Positions 1 through 6,401 of a stretch of 6,401 nt of DNA are shown here, piece after piece (positions within the stretch are counted from its first letter, which is position 1; every line of letters begins with the position of its first letter). Below the pieces are notes generated by a model. It was not told the DNA's origin. It worked only from the letters and a program-made list of their open reading frames with translations, and searched no databases. The DNA is from an uncultured Porphyromonadaceae bacterium (GTDB lineage: Bacteria; Bacteroidota; Bacteroidia; Bacteroidales; Muribaculaceae). The stretch covers positions 1 to 6,401 of the forward strand of contig CAMWMW010000108.1 of the NCBI GenBank assembly GCA_947175455.1. The letters are read 5' to 3'. A program made the position numbers and the translations under genes.

Positions 1-2967
1 CAATATATAGAGGATCAGGCTAATAATTATGAAAAGATAAAAAAGATTATTGCTGATAAAAAAGGAGAGACTTTTGCTGAAGTTCATGCTCAGGATATCC
101 GCGATATTGTGGAAGGTCGAAAGGCTGTAGATAGAAAATTTCTTGATTCTTTTAGTTATGTTGTTTCATCTACCAATCAATATGGTGGTTCTACTTCGAG
201 AGAATTAAATGACCTGGGCGCCGCACTTGGAATTTCAGACAAGCGCAGAGAGAGTTACTATAAAGCAATTAAAGCTGGTGAGGATAGATTCGGTATTAAA
301 AGAGGAGATATCTTATCTGAAACAACAGATACTGGTATAAAAGAAAAATCGCTTGCTAAAGCATATGATGAGGCTTCTAAAAAATATAAAGAAGCAACCG
401 CCAAAGTTGCTGAAATGAAGAAAAATAGGTCCGCATACACTGAAAAACAATGGGAGGCGGCTCAAACAGAATTAAAGTCTGCGAAGGAAGCATATGAGAA
501 ATTAGGCGGCACCACAAAAGAGCAGAAAGGCATGACCGCCGCTCAACTTGAATCCAAGCAGGACTCCTCCCATCGGAAACTTCTCGACTTGATGAAACAG
601 CAAGCCGAGGAACGCCTCATGCTTCAGCAGGAGTATGAAATGGAGCTGTGGCAGAACCGCATCAACCTTATGGATGAGGGAGAGGACAAGGTTCTTGAAC
701 AGATGAAGCTCGATCAGACAAAGGAGAAATACTCCCTTGAAGAGCGGAAGAAACAGGCGATACAAGCGGAAATCCAGCGTCAGAAAGCTGAGTTTGATGC
801 CCGCGAGGATGAAAAGGCAGCCGGAAACAAGAAATACGCCAAACAGGTATTCAATACAGATCTTGACGATTCCTCCAATACTGATATTGACCGTACTAAG
901 ATAGCATTAATTGAAGAGAGATATGCCAAGCTTTATGAAGATCTTGAGGCTATGCAAAAGAATAGCCTTGAGAATCGAGCTAAAGAAGCCAAGGCTGCTC
1001 TTAATTCATACCTGGCAGAATATGGTACATATGCCCAGAAGAGAAAGGCTATTGCAGAACAGTATGACAAGCAGATAAAGGAAGCTCCCACACATGGAGA
1101 AAGGTTTAAAGCCATTGCCCAGAAACAGAAAGCTGAATCCGATCTTGATTTTCAGGAATGGCAGGAGAATGGTGGCATGAGTCTTGCTTTCGGCAACCTG
1201 CAGAATCTCAGCAGGGATATTATAGACAGTCTTATCTCCGATATGGAGAAATATCGGTCCAATATAATTTCCACTTTTGATCCTGAGAATATCAAGACGT
1301 ATGAAGAAGCTCTCAACAATCTGAGGAATACTCGTATCGACATTGATTATGACGGTGCAGACATCAGCGATGGATTGAGAGAAGCTATTGCACTATCCCA
1401 GCAATATGCAGACAAGCAATTTGAGATTGCTGAGCTTGAGAAACAGCGTAAGAATATCAAGGAAGAGCTTAACTCTCTTATGTCTTCTGTTCTGTCTCCT
1501 GACGCAGGAAATTCTGTCACATCTGTCACAGGCTTGAATGGTGAATCACTTGGCACAAGTATCGAACCTATTAGCGAAGAGACTAAACGGATCATAGATG
1601 AACTTAGGACAAAGCTTGGTGCTGTTGATAAATCCATTGTCACAGCCACCAATGATTCCAAGAATCTTGAAAAGAGATTGCAGAGCATCGGAAATATCAA
1701 GTTCTCTGATTTCGATAAGATAGCCAACAATGTTCAGAAAGTTGCCGGTAAGGCTTCAAAACTCGCATCCATATTCGATGATGATGTAGCCGATGCCATA
1801 AATGAAGGAACTGAGAAATTTGGTGAGATGTATGATGCTATCAAGGATATTACTACTGGTTTCAATACTCTTGTCCGAAATTCAACCAACTCCATCACTA
1901 CTGTTGTTCAGGCTTCTGCCCAAGCAATGGAAACGACCTCTGCTTCCGCTGCCACTTCCATGAAGACAATAGAGAGTGCCTCTGCAATACTTGCGATTAT
2001 AGCCGCTGCCATTCAGCTTGCCACGATAGTTGCATCCCTTGTGGATCCTGACAAGAAGCACGAAAAGAACATAGCCGCTCTACAGGATAGAATTGATGCT
2101 CTCAATATGTCTTATGAACGTCTCGAGCGCACAACTGAAAAGCTTTATTCCAAAGAGCGCGAAGCGTCATTACAGAAACAAATAGAATTGTTGCGCGCCC
2201 AGCGTGTCGCAGTTGCCCAACAGATGGTTGAGGAGATGGCTAAGAACAAAAAGGATGAGGAAGCCATCAAGAACTATCGCCAACGTTTGCAAGAGCTTGA
2301 CTTCGAGATTGAAGACACCAAAGCCTTGGCTGAGGATGCCATATTTGGAGATGACATAAAGAGTCAGATCGAGGACTTTGCAGATTCATATTCAGAAGCA
2401 TGGGAAAACGGAGAAGACCGTGCAATGTCAGCCCGTGATACTGTAACCGAGTTAATGAAGAATATGGTCAAGGAGTCCATCAAGGCTGCCACGCAAGGTT
2501 CTGCCGCTATGGAACAGATCAGAAATTCTTTAACCGAGTTTTATGTTGACGGTGTCCTTGATAAAGCAGAGCAGGATTATATCTACGGGATAGCTGACAG
2601 ACTGCAGAAGGAACTTGACGAGCAGTTTGCATGGGCTGAATCTTTGATGACCGAAGATAAGTTTTCGCAAGAGGCAAGTTCACGCGGATTCTCATCAATG
2701 AGCCAAGACACCGGAGAAGAGCTTAATGGACGATTCACGGCATTTCAGGAAAGCAATGAAAGAATCTCTCAGACCCTCGCAAATGTAGCGGTCGATACTT
2801 CTTCCATCTCCGCAAACGTGACCAGCATTGTCAGTATAGGACAGGATATATTGAGTATCCACATCCTTAACAACGGACACCTTGAGGAGATTGCACGAAA
2901 CAGCAAGATGCTTGCAGGCATGAAAGAAACGCTTTCCTCCATTGAAAGAAAAATAAGAAACCTATAG
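1..2967 (+). CDS. Tail tape measure protein, C-terminal 988 residues (5' end outside window)
   Basis: The frame is open from base 1 to the TAG at 2965-2967, so the gene is cut by the left edge. A GTG at 109 is only an in-frame valine and has no convincing ribosome binding site. Residue numbers count from base 1. The protein is highly charged and helical: Lys/Glu/Gln-rich probable coiled coils lie at about 114-160, 180-280, 296-370 and, after a hydrophobic segment, 685-770. The hydrophobic segment at 661-681 (Ala/Ile/Leu/Val only, apart from Ser, Thr and one Gln) could span a membrane. Near the end come SRGFSSMSQDTGEELNGRF (894-912) and NGHL (958-961), which I recall from the C-termini of Bacteroidales phage tape measures. 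As known for the family, the protein acts as a ruler in the tail tube and is ejected into the host envelope before DNA. No peptidase or lysozyme domain is recognisable. The gene lies directly before Dit-like and hub genes, as expected. Base composition steps up near 480. Confidence 0.87.
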   Translation, partial: QYIEDQANNYEKIKKIIADKKGETFAEVHAQDIRDIVEGRKAVDRKFLDSFSYVVSSTNQYGGSTSRELNDLGAALGISDKRRESYYKAIKAGEDRFGIKRGDILSETTDTGIKEKSLAKAYDEASKKYKEATAKVAEMKKNRSAYTEKQWEAAQTELKSAKEAYEKLGGTTKEQKGMTAAQLESKQDSSHRKLLDLMKQQAEERLMLQQEYEMELWQNRINLMDEGEDKVLEQMKLDQTKEKYSLEERKKQAIQAEIQRQKAEFDAREDEKAAGNKKYAKQVFNTDLDDSSNTDIDRTKIALIEERYAKLYEDLEAMQKNSLENRAKEAKAALNSYLAEYGTYAQKRKAIAEQYDKQIKEAPTHGERFKAIAQKQKAESDLDFQEWQENGGMSLAFGNLQNLSRDIIDSLISDMEKYRSNIISTFDPENIKTYEEALNNLRNTRIDIDYDGADISDGLREAIALSQQYADKQFEIAELEKQRKNIKEELNSLMSSVLSPDAGNSVTSVTGLNGESLGTSIEPISEETKRIIDELRTKLGAVDKSIVTATNDSKNLEKRLQSIGNIKFSDFDKIANNVQKVAGKASKLASIFDDDVADAINEGTEKFGEMYDAIKDITTGFNTLVRNSTNSITTVVQASAQAMETTSASAATSMKTIESASAILAIIAAAIQLATIVASLVDPDKKHEKNIAALQDRIDALNMSYERLERTTEKLYSKEREASLQKQIELLRAQRVAVAQQMVEEMAKNKKDEEAIKNYRQRLQELDFEIEDTKALAEDAIFGDDIKSQIEDFADSYSEAWENGEDRAMSARDTVTELMKNMVKESIKAATQGSAAMEQIRNSLTEFYVDGVLDKAEQDYIYGIADRLQKELDEQFAWAESLMTEDKFSQEASSRGFSSMSQDTGEELNGRFTAFQESNERISQTLANVAVDTSSISANVTSIVSIGQDILSIHILNNGHLEEIARNSKMLAGMKETLSSIERKIRNL
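1513..1530 (+). repeat. 9-bp tandem direct repeat inside the tape measure gene
   Basis: TCTGTCACA occurs twice in direct succession (1513-1521 and 1522-1530). Because 9 is a multiple of 3 the frame is kept, and the repeat encodes an SVTSVT string in a low-charge Ser/Gly/Thr-rich linker between helical regions. It looks like a small slippage duplication in a tolerant linker, with no evident regulatory meaning. Confidence 0.6.
1981..2043 (+). other. Hydrophobic, potentially membrane-inserting segment of the tape measure protein
   Basis: Residues 661-681 of the visible tape measure reading frame form an uninterrupted hydrophobic stretch of 21 residues (core AILAIIAAAIQLATIVASLV). It is followed at once by a charged run (DPDKKHEKN). 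It is the only segment in the protein long and apolar enough to cross a bilayer. Such segments are common in tape measure proteins and are thought to help form the channel for DNA through the host inner membrane. Membrane insertion is inferred from the sequence alone. Confidence 0.65.
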
Positions 2968-2972
2968 AAGAT

Positions 2973-3407
2973 ATGAAAGGAGATTTGATTATAAACGGTA
3001 AAGATGCGTGGGATACATGGAAAGTATCTCTCGCAGACGGTTCTGTGTCTGCTCTTCTTACCCCTCCATCTTCCAAAGCGTTGCCTTCCAACACATCAAG
3101 GCTTCGTAATGGCAAGACCATTATAAGAAGCAATGTATCGCATACTTCATTGAAAAGGTTGTCAGACAGAGATGTGTCTCTCATTTTCAATCTCCATGTT
3201 TCAGGTTACTCAGAACTCAATGCAAACCTCGATTCTTTGATTGAAGAGCTTATGAATGGCGAGACCATTCTTGAAACATCATATCTTCCCAGCATAGCCT
3301 TTCATCTTGATTATGTCAACTGCACTCAGTTTTCTCAGATCCGGGGACAGTTGGCTAAATTCATCTTCAGGTTTAACGAACCAGACCCAACAAATCGCTG
3401 TAAATAA
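2973..3407 (+). CDS. Dit-like distal tail protein (short form, 144 residues)
   Basis: The gene is complete. Its ATG is 5 bases after the tape measure TAG, and only a weak purine run (AGAAG, 2966-2970) precedes it, which is ordinary for Bacteroidota. The opening MKGDLIINGKDAWDTW and the closing FRFNEPDPTNR resemble a family of short Bacteroidales phage tail proteins that I recall sitting between tape measure and hub genes. It is predicted mostly beta with one helix around residues 78-95 (SELNANLDSLIEELMNGE). There is no signal peptide or membrane segment. By position it should be the distal tail (Dit) ring that caps the tube and anchors the hub made by the next gene. At 144 residues it has room only for the N-terminal ring-forming domain, not the C-terminal galectin-like domain of larger Dits. 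The family match is from memory and context, and some related entries are annotated only as hypothetical. Confidence 0.65.
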   Translation: MKGDLIINGKDAWDTWKVSLADGSVSALLTPPSSKALPSNTSRLRNGKTIIRSNVSHTSLKRLSDRDVSLIFNLHVSGYSELNANLDSLIEELMNGETILETSYLPSIAFHLDYVNCTQFSQIRGQLAKFIFRFNEPDPTNRCK

Positions 3408-3409
3408 TG
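3405..3409 (+). promoter_or_regulatory. TAATG stop/start overlap between the Dit-like and hub genes
   Basis: The TAA stop of the distal tail gene (3405-3407) shares its last A with the ATG of the hub gene (3407-3409). No Shine-Dalgarno-like run precedes this ATG (the upstream bases are AAATCGCTGTAAATA). Translation of the hub probably relies on ribosomes that have just finished the upstream gene, which would tie the amounts of two proteins that assemble together. The overlap is seen directly; the coupling is inferred. Confidence 0.6.
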
Positions 3410-6401
3410 GATAATCTTCGCATATATACGCAAGACGGCAATTTAAGACTTGATACACCTGTAAATGAAGGATCTCAAGGTGAGATTCATCTTATGGGTG
3501 AAGATTTCCGTGATTTCAAGTTTTCTGTCTCAGATCCTATTGACTTCGCAATTGGAGATTATGCCGACATTCCTGATGAGGGCAGGTTTTACGTCTGTGA
3601 GGTTCCACATCCCACATACAATACTGACACAGCAGGATATGATTATGTCCTGCGCCTTGAACCTCAGTATCGCCTATGGCGTAACAAGTGGTTTATGCTC
3701 ACTCCTGAGTCAGGAGGTGAAGCCACATGGAATCTGACAGACAGATTATGCAACCATCTTGAAGTACTTCTTGACAATCTCAAATTCCACAACTTCAAAT
3801 ATCATGATCCGGAAACAAGTAGTGATTTGGATTGGGAATACAATGTTGACGAAGAATTCGCAGAAGTCTCGAAACTGATATCATATTCCTGCGATATAAT
3901 ATCGGCACTCAACAGTCAGGCAGAGACATTCGGATGTTCATGGTGGACAAAGAAGAATGTAGTCCATTTTGGAAAGTGCAAGTATGGAGATATAATTGAT
4001 CTCAACAGAGATGTAGAAGTTTCAGACATAAAGCCGTCTGGAACAGATGCATCCGTTCCCACGCGCCTGTTCGCGTTCGGCGGCACAGACAATATCCCGC
4101 CATGGTATCGCAAGGAACTTATTTTCAAGGCAACGCGAGTTGAGAACAATCTTGTGTATGATGACAGACATCCGTTGAGGACTTCAATGTTCCCGGCAGA
4201 CAATCTCCAGCCGGATCCCAAGGCTACAATTCGTCTTGTGTTCCATGAATCACACACCCGATCGTATAAGCCTACCGCTCCAGGAGCATGGGTCATGGTT
4301 TTTGATAGTTCCTCCACAACCAACAGGTTTGCGGCAGCTTCATGGACTTTCTCATTGAAAAACTTTAAGCCAAGAATAAGTATAACGAACCTGTCTGATC
4401 CTCAGCATGACGGGCGCCCCATCATATGGAAAACCAAATATACACTTAATCTGCTTGGAACATACGACAAGCACAATACAGACGGGACTGTTGAAAAAGT
4501 TTATTTCCGCGAGTCATTCAACGGACAGACTGACTATATCCCTACTTTGTCAAACATTCCGTTCTCCTGGGATGTGGAATCAAAGCTGAAGGGTCTTCCG
4601 GCTGACATGGAGCTTACAGCCCATCTTACAATATATCTGATAAACACAGAGGGTTCATACGGAAGTTTTGACGTAAATGTGTCTGCATACGCCGATGTGG
4701 TGGCACAGCGTCTGTCCTACAGTTCTGTAAAGGATCTAACCATTAGATACAAAGACGACTCTAAAGTCATAGAGGATGTTGGATTTAACACATCTTATGC
4801 ACCTGAAACAGGCACTCTTCCTTTGGTGCTACCACCAGGAGAGACAATGCCTGTCGGTACTGAGTTCTACATCGAACCCATAAGGAAATCATACATTCCT
4901 TCTGCATGGTGGACTAAGCTTACCTCTTCAGCGGTAACGGATGCAATATCCTCAAAGAGGCTCAGGCTGCCTCTTCCATTGTCATATATAGACCTCTATG
5001 AGCATACATCAGATATAGAAGCCATTGAGAGCGTTGTCACTTTTGACCACATTTATCCAAAACAGAATAATGTAGTTAATGACCTATGGACTGTTGAAAA
5101 AAATGTTACCAATGATGACGGCTCGATAGAGTCTTACCGTTATTGGTGCATAATGTCTGACGCTCTTTCCAGGTTCGATTCATCCTGCATTCTGTCAGGC
5201 GTTGAATTGAGCATTAAGTTTGTGTCCGGAGTGCTCAACGGGATGCAATTCGGGGTCAAATGGCATCAGAACGGCATATTCCAGACCGGAGGCAAGAAAT
5301 GCTTCGAGATTATAATGAATGAGGATTATGGTCGCAAATTGCCAGATTCTATCCTTTGTCCTGCAAGAGGTGACAGCTTCGTTCTCCTTGGCTTCGATGT
5401 GGAACTACTTGCTCCTGATCTTATTTCCAATGCGGAGCTTGAACTAAAGACCAAGGCACTTGAATACCTTCAGGGAGAACATACGAATGGAAAGACTTAT
5501 GATTGTACTCTTACAGCAGATTTTGTTTCCGAACATGGTATCCCGTCAATAGGCAGCAGGATTCGTATAAACGCTCCCGACTTATTCCCACTTGGATCAT
5601 TCGCAAGCCAAGTCATAGGCATAAGATACTGTCTTGATATTCCAGAGGACAATCCTGTTATAACTATTGGCGAACCCACCATCGGATCAAGGATATCGTC
5701 CGTAGAGAATGCTGTTGAGGAAGTATCCCAGATTGTTGACGGCGGTGGTTTCCTCATGAAGAGTGAAGCTGAACAGACTTATCAGAAAATTGGTGAGTTT
5801 GACACTGATGCTCTTCTGAAATATCTCGAAGAGCACGGGATAATAACGTCTGCCAACAATGATAATGTAGAATATAAAATTCAGAAATGGGTCAAAGATC
5901 AGAAGTACGTAGTTCAAGAATCCGGCAAAGGACTTTCGGCAAACAACTTTACAGACGATCTGCTCGCAAAGCTCAACGGCATCGAAGCCGGGGCTAACAA
6001 ATACGTGCATCCGACAGCTGCGGCAACCACCATTGCAGCGGCAGCCGGACGGGTCCTGTCAGCAATTTCCGTCAACAGTCTGGGTCACGTGACCTCTGTG
6101 TCAAGCAAGGTGCTTGCGGATTCCGATATCCCCACGCTTGGCATCGCCAAGATATCCGGACTCCAGGACGCTCTCAACTCCATGGTGTCGCAAAGTGACT
6201 TCGACACGTTCAAGAACCTTTTCGACTCGATGTTCGAGAAGGTGACAGAGAACGGTGTGACGAGCATCAAGGCGAAGCTCGGTCTCTGGACTGACTTTTT
6301 CCTCTCGGCGCGCGGCAAGAACGAAGCCGAAGGTGGCGGGGTCGCGGGCGGTCTTGACATCGCCATGCTTGAGGATTATCTGACCGACAACAAGTATGCC
6401 A
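3407..6401 (+). CDS. Tal-like tail tip / baseplate hub protein with C-terminal tail-fibre module (3' end outside window)
   Basis: The frame starts MDNLRIYTQDGN and stays open for 998 codons to the right edge. Residues 1-235 carry the hub-like core, with YVLRLEPQYRLWRNKWFM, FGCSWWTKKNVVHFGKC (175-191) and TRLFAFGGTDNIPPWYR (219-235). The core resumes at about 518-756 with RLRLP (518-522), FDHIYP (546-551), LNGMQFGVKW (610-619), FEIIMNEDYGRKLP (633-646), TYDCT (697-701) and LDIPEDNPVITIGE (743-756). I recall these motifs, in this order, from large Bacteroidales phage tail proteins. Between them, 236-517 looks like an inserted beta-rich domain. A short helix (about 766-777) leads to a fibre-like part with KLNGIEAGANKYVHP (855-869), VNSLGHVTSVSS (889-900), IKAKLGLW (954-961) and a Gly-rich linker. 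The likely role is closing the tail tube, contacting the Dit ring and holding receptor-binding parts. No peptidase motif is recognisable. Base composition rises near 5930. Confidence 0.78.
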   Translation, partial: MDNLRIYTQDGNLRLDTPVNEGSQGEIHLMGEDFRDFKFSVSDPIDFAIGDYADIPDEGRFYVCEVPHPTYNTDTAGYDYVLRLEPQYRLWRNKWFMLTPESGGEATWNLTDRLCNHLEVLLDNLKFHNFKYHDPETSSDLDWEYNVDEEFAEVSKLISYSCDIISALNSQAETFGCSWWTKKNVVHFGKCKYGDIIDLNRDVEVSDIKPSGTDASVPTRLFAFGGTDNIPPWYRKELIFKATRVENNLVYDDRHPLRTSMFPADNLQPDPKATIRLVFHESHTRSYKPTAPGAWVMVFDSSSTTNRFAAASWTFSLKNFKPRISITNLSDPQHDGRPIIWKTKYTLNLLGTYDKHNTDGTVEKVYFRESFNGQTDYIPTLSNIPFSWDVESKLKGLPADMELTAHLTIYLINTEGSYGSFDVNVSAYADVVAQRLSYSSVKDLTIRYKDDSKVIEDVGFNTSYAPETGTLPLVLPPGETMPVGTEFYIEPIRKSYIPSAWWTKLTSSAVTDAISSKRLRLPLPLSYIDLYEHTSDIEAIESVVTFDHIYPKQNNVVNDLWTVEKNVTNDDGSIESYRYWCIMSDALSRFDSSCILSGVELSIKFVSGVLNGMQFGVKWHQNGIFQTGGKKCFEIIMNEDYGRKLPDSILCPARGDSFVLLGFDVELLAPDLISNAELELKTKALEYLQGEHTNGKTYDCTLTADFVSEHGIPSIGSRIRINAPDLFPLGSFASQVIGIRYCLDIPEDNPVITIGEPTIGSRISSVENAVEEVSQIVDGGGFLMKSEAEQTYQKIGEFDTDALLKYLEEHGIITSANNDNVEYKIQKWVKDQKYVVQESGKGLSANNFTDDLLAKLNGIEAGANKYVHPTAAATTIAAAAGRVLSAISVNSLGHVTSVSSKVLADSDIPTLGIAKISGLQDALNSMVSQSDFDTFKNLFDSMFEKVTENGVTSIKAKLGLWTDFFLSARGKNEAEGGGVAGGLDIAMLEDYLTDNKYA
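4112..4957 (+). other. Probable inserted domain within the hub protein (residues about 236-517)
   Basis: In the shorter family members I recall, the TRLFAFGGT...YR motif (here 219-235) is followed within a few tens of residues by an RL-LP / YID / FD-IYP block (here 518-551). In this protein the two are separated by about 280 residues. The segment is rich in alternating hydrophobic/polar residues, aromatics and Gly/Pro/Asp turns, consistent with beta-sandwich folding. It has no long helices. Two stretches look like separate sub-domains (about 236-350 and 351-510). An added surface domain for receptor or glycan contact is plausible, but this is inference. The boundaries are approximate. Confidence 0.4.
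5930..6401 (+). other. G+C-rich tail-fibre-like module at the 3' end of the hub gene
   Basis: By hand count about 56% of bases 5941-6401 are G or C, against about 42% in 5041-5340 of the same gene. The encoded residues (about 842 onwards) contain KLNGIEAGANKYVHP, GRVLSAISVNSLGHVTSV, DSDIPTLGIAKISGL and IKAKLGLWTDFFLSARG. These are short, widely shuffled elements of phage tail fibres and shaft regions, as I recall them. The module ends in this window with a glycine linker (EGGGVAGGL, 975-983) and LEDYLTDNKYA. It probably forms a trimeric shaft leading to a receptor-binding tip beyond the window. Confidence 0.6.

Noticed and set aside
109..111. GTG at 109 as the start codon of the tape measure gene
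   Set aside because: The same frame is open back to base 1 with protein-like content (QYIEDQANNYEKIKK...), and there is no ribosome binding site or gene boundary at 109.
1347..1730. Minus-strand open frame of 127 codons
   Set aside because: It is antisense to the tape measure gene. Its Ser/Leu-rich content is what results from reading Glu/Lys/Asp-rich helical codons on the other strand.
2960..2975. Possible terminator or promoter between tape measure and distal tail genes
   Set aside because: Only 5 bases separate the genes, with no inverted repeat or T run, and no Bacteroidota-type promoter pattern was evident.
3465..3737. Plus-strand open frame of 90 codons
   Set aside because: It is out of frame inside the 5' part of the hub gene, whose own frame carries recognisable conserved motifs over the same bases.
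3916..4323. Minus-strand open frame of 135 codons
   Set aside because: It lies wholly inside the hub gene on the opposite strand, has a composition typical of an antisense shadow, and matches no family I recognise.
5687..6010. Minus-strand open frame of 107 codons with a hydrophobic stretch resembling a membrane segment
   Set aside because: The hydrophobic part arises from antisense reading of Lys/Glu/Asn-rich hub codons. No start signal or gene context supports it.
6331..6351. G-rich run that might form a two-tetrad G-quadruplex
   Set aside because: The runs are short and uneven and are fully explained by glycine codons in the linker EGGGVAGGL.

Overview
The window is a slice of a tailed-phage (or prophage) tail gene module. 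All genes visible are on the + strand and nearly every base is coding. The protein families look like those carried by phages and prophages of Bacteroidales gut bacteria (Bacteroides, Parabacteroides or Prevotella type). I infer this from recalled family motifs, from moderate G+C (roughly 36-56% by hand count, depending on segment) and from the absence of strong Shine-Dalgarno sequences, which is usual in Bacteroidota. The host was not established by any search.

Layout: (1) 1-2967 is the 3' part of a tail tape measure protein gene. Its frame is open to the left edge, so the true start lies upstream. (2) 2973-3407 is a short complete gene for a Dit-like distal tail protein of 144 residues, starting 5 bases after the tape measure stop. 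(3) 3407-6401 is a very large Tal-like baseplate hub / tail tip protein. Its ATG overlaps the previous stop by one base, and it is still open at the right edge after 998 codons. Its C-terminal part changes into a tail-fibre-like module. There are no intergenic gaps over 5 bases, and I see no tRNA, CRISPR array, insertion sequence, promoter or terminator.

How they work together: the order tape measure, distal tail protein, tail hub/fibre is the standard tail-tip order of long-tailed phages with a siphophage-like tail tip. The tape measure sets tail length and occupies the tube lumen, the Dit-like ring closes the tube, and the hub carries the adhesion parts. Tight spacing suggests one transcript with translational coupling.

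What stands out is mosaicism rather than a new system: a base-composition step inside the tape measure near 480, a roughly 280-residue apparent insertion in the hub protein (4112-4957), and a G+C-rich tail-fibre module joined to the hub near 5930. I did not find evidence for a previously undescribed system.
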